The notes below the pieces were generated by a model. It ran no database searches. It worked only from the letters and a program-made list of their open reading frames with translations, and had not been told where the DNA came from. DNA of 64,000 bases from a virus. The translations under genes were made by a program, and so were the position numbers. Within the stretch, counting starts at the first letter, position 1, and each line of letters starts with the position of its first letter. This document shows positions 63,777 to 64,000 of the stretch, piece by piece. The stretch covers positions 1 to 64,000 of IMG/VR virus record IMGVR_UViG_3300007609_001041. One strand, given 5' to 3'.

Positions 63777-64000
63777 TACTTGTCTCCTTGTGCCTCGTCG
63801 GCTTGGGCCTTAGCTTCTTCTTCCGCTTTTTGTACAGTCTGCAAGAAAGTATCAAGTTTGTTAAACGTTTTACCAACTGCTTCTAGCTCATTAGCTTTGA
63901 ATGCACCCCGCTGAGATGCAACATCAATAATAGATCTTAATACACCAAGATCTTGTACAGTAAGCTCAACTGCTGTTTGAGTTGTTTCTGCTTCCTGAGT
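63776..64000 (-). CDS. Conserved hypothetical, C-terminal part
   Basis: The last 74 residues of a gene that starts beyond the right edge. Read on the minus strand, it contains LTVQDLGVLRSIIDVASQRG, then AFKANELEAVGKTFNKLDTF, and ends in an acidic Ala/Glu/Gln-rich helix (EEEAKAQADEAQGDK). The LxxQDL...VDVASQRGAF pattern is familiar from marine T4-like phages, where its role is unassigned. Stop TAA overlaps the next ATG (TAATG). Confidence 0.65.
   Translation of the reverse strand, partial: TQEAETTQTAVELTVQDLGVLRSIIDVASQRGAFKANELEAVGKTFNKLDTFLQTVQKAEEEAKAQADEAQGDK

Noticed and set aside
1-64000. tRNA genes, CRISPR arrays, insertion sequences, integrase or attachment sites
   Set aside because: Non-coding gaps are all about 130 bases or shorter and hold only promoters and ribosome sites. 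No transposase or integrase motifs and no regularly spaced repeats were seen.

Overview
The window is a contiguous, very AT-rich piece of a T4-like marine myovirus genome, of the kind known from cyanophages and pelagiphages. The evidence is a recognisable set of T4 core genes: gp46/gp47 recombination nuclease, gp55 late sigma factor, baseplate genes gp48/54-like, gp53, hub, gp5, gp25 and gp6, and tail fibres. T4-type late promoters (ATAAATA) precede the structural genes. No photosynthesis gene is present in this window, so a cyanobacterial host is not indicated. I infer an AT-rich marine host but cannot name it. Genes are densely packed and mostly overlap by 1-25 bases. There is no gene-free stretch longer than about 130 bases (56912-57042), and I saw no tRNA, rRNA, CRISPR, insertion sequence or integrase.

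Layout. 1-2450 (minus): gp46 (partial), gp47 and gp55, with sigma70-like promoters. 2531-13114 (plus): baseplate hub and wedge genes. 13114-28074: one gene for a 4986-residue virion protein in the place after gp6 where T4 has gp7. 28095-35085: a small tail protein, three tandem paralogous fibre/collar proteins and a structural protein. 35122-50766 (plus): a tightly coupled accessory operon with glycosyltransferase-like proteins, several radical SAM enzymes, two small cysteine-rich SPASM-like proteins, four nitroreductase-like flavoproteins, a DegT aminotransferase, a small kinase-like protein, a NodU/CmcH-type carbamoyltransferase and a methyltransferase. 56911-50753 (minus): a complete PotDABC-like ABC importer followed by a B12-type radical SAM enzyme and an ATP-grasp ligase. 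57043-60442 (plus): PP-loop ATPase, GNAT, a second B12-type radical SAM enzyme and a 2OG-Fe(II) oxygenase. 61361-60439 (minus): short SDR and a second 2OG oxygenase. 61429-61782 (plus): SpeD-like AdoMet decarboxylase homologue. 62774-61779 (minus): fibre with its own late promoter. 64000-62825 (minus): conserved small virion-associated genes, the first one cut by the window edge.

How it fits together. Early sigma70-type promoters (TTGACA or TTGACT, 17-base spacer, TATAAT-like) serve gp55, gp47-46, the importer operon and a radical SAM/carbamoyltransferase block. gp55 would then redirect polymerase to the ATAAATA promoters of the virion genes. The 27-kb region between the tail genes and the last fibre looks like a biosynthetic cluster within a phage. 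Its most unusual parts are the duplicated radical SAM + SPASM-like partner arrangement around four nitroreductase-like paralogues, and an importer apparently co-transcribed with modifying enzymes. The product is unknown. A modified sugar, small molecule or peptide made during infection, or decoration of the virion or host surface, would fit the enzyme classes.
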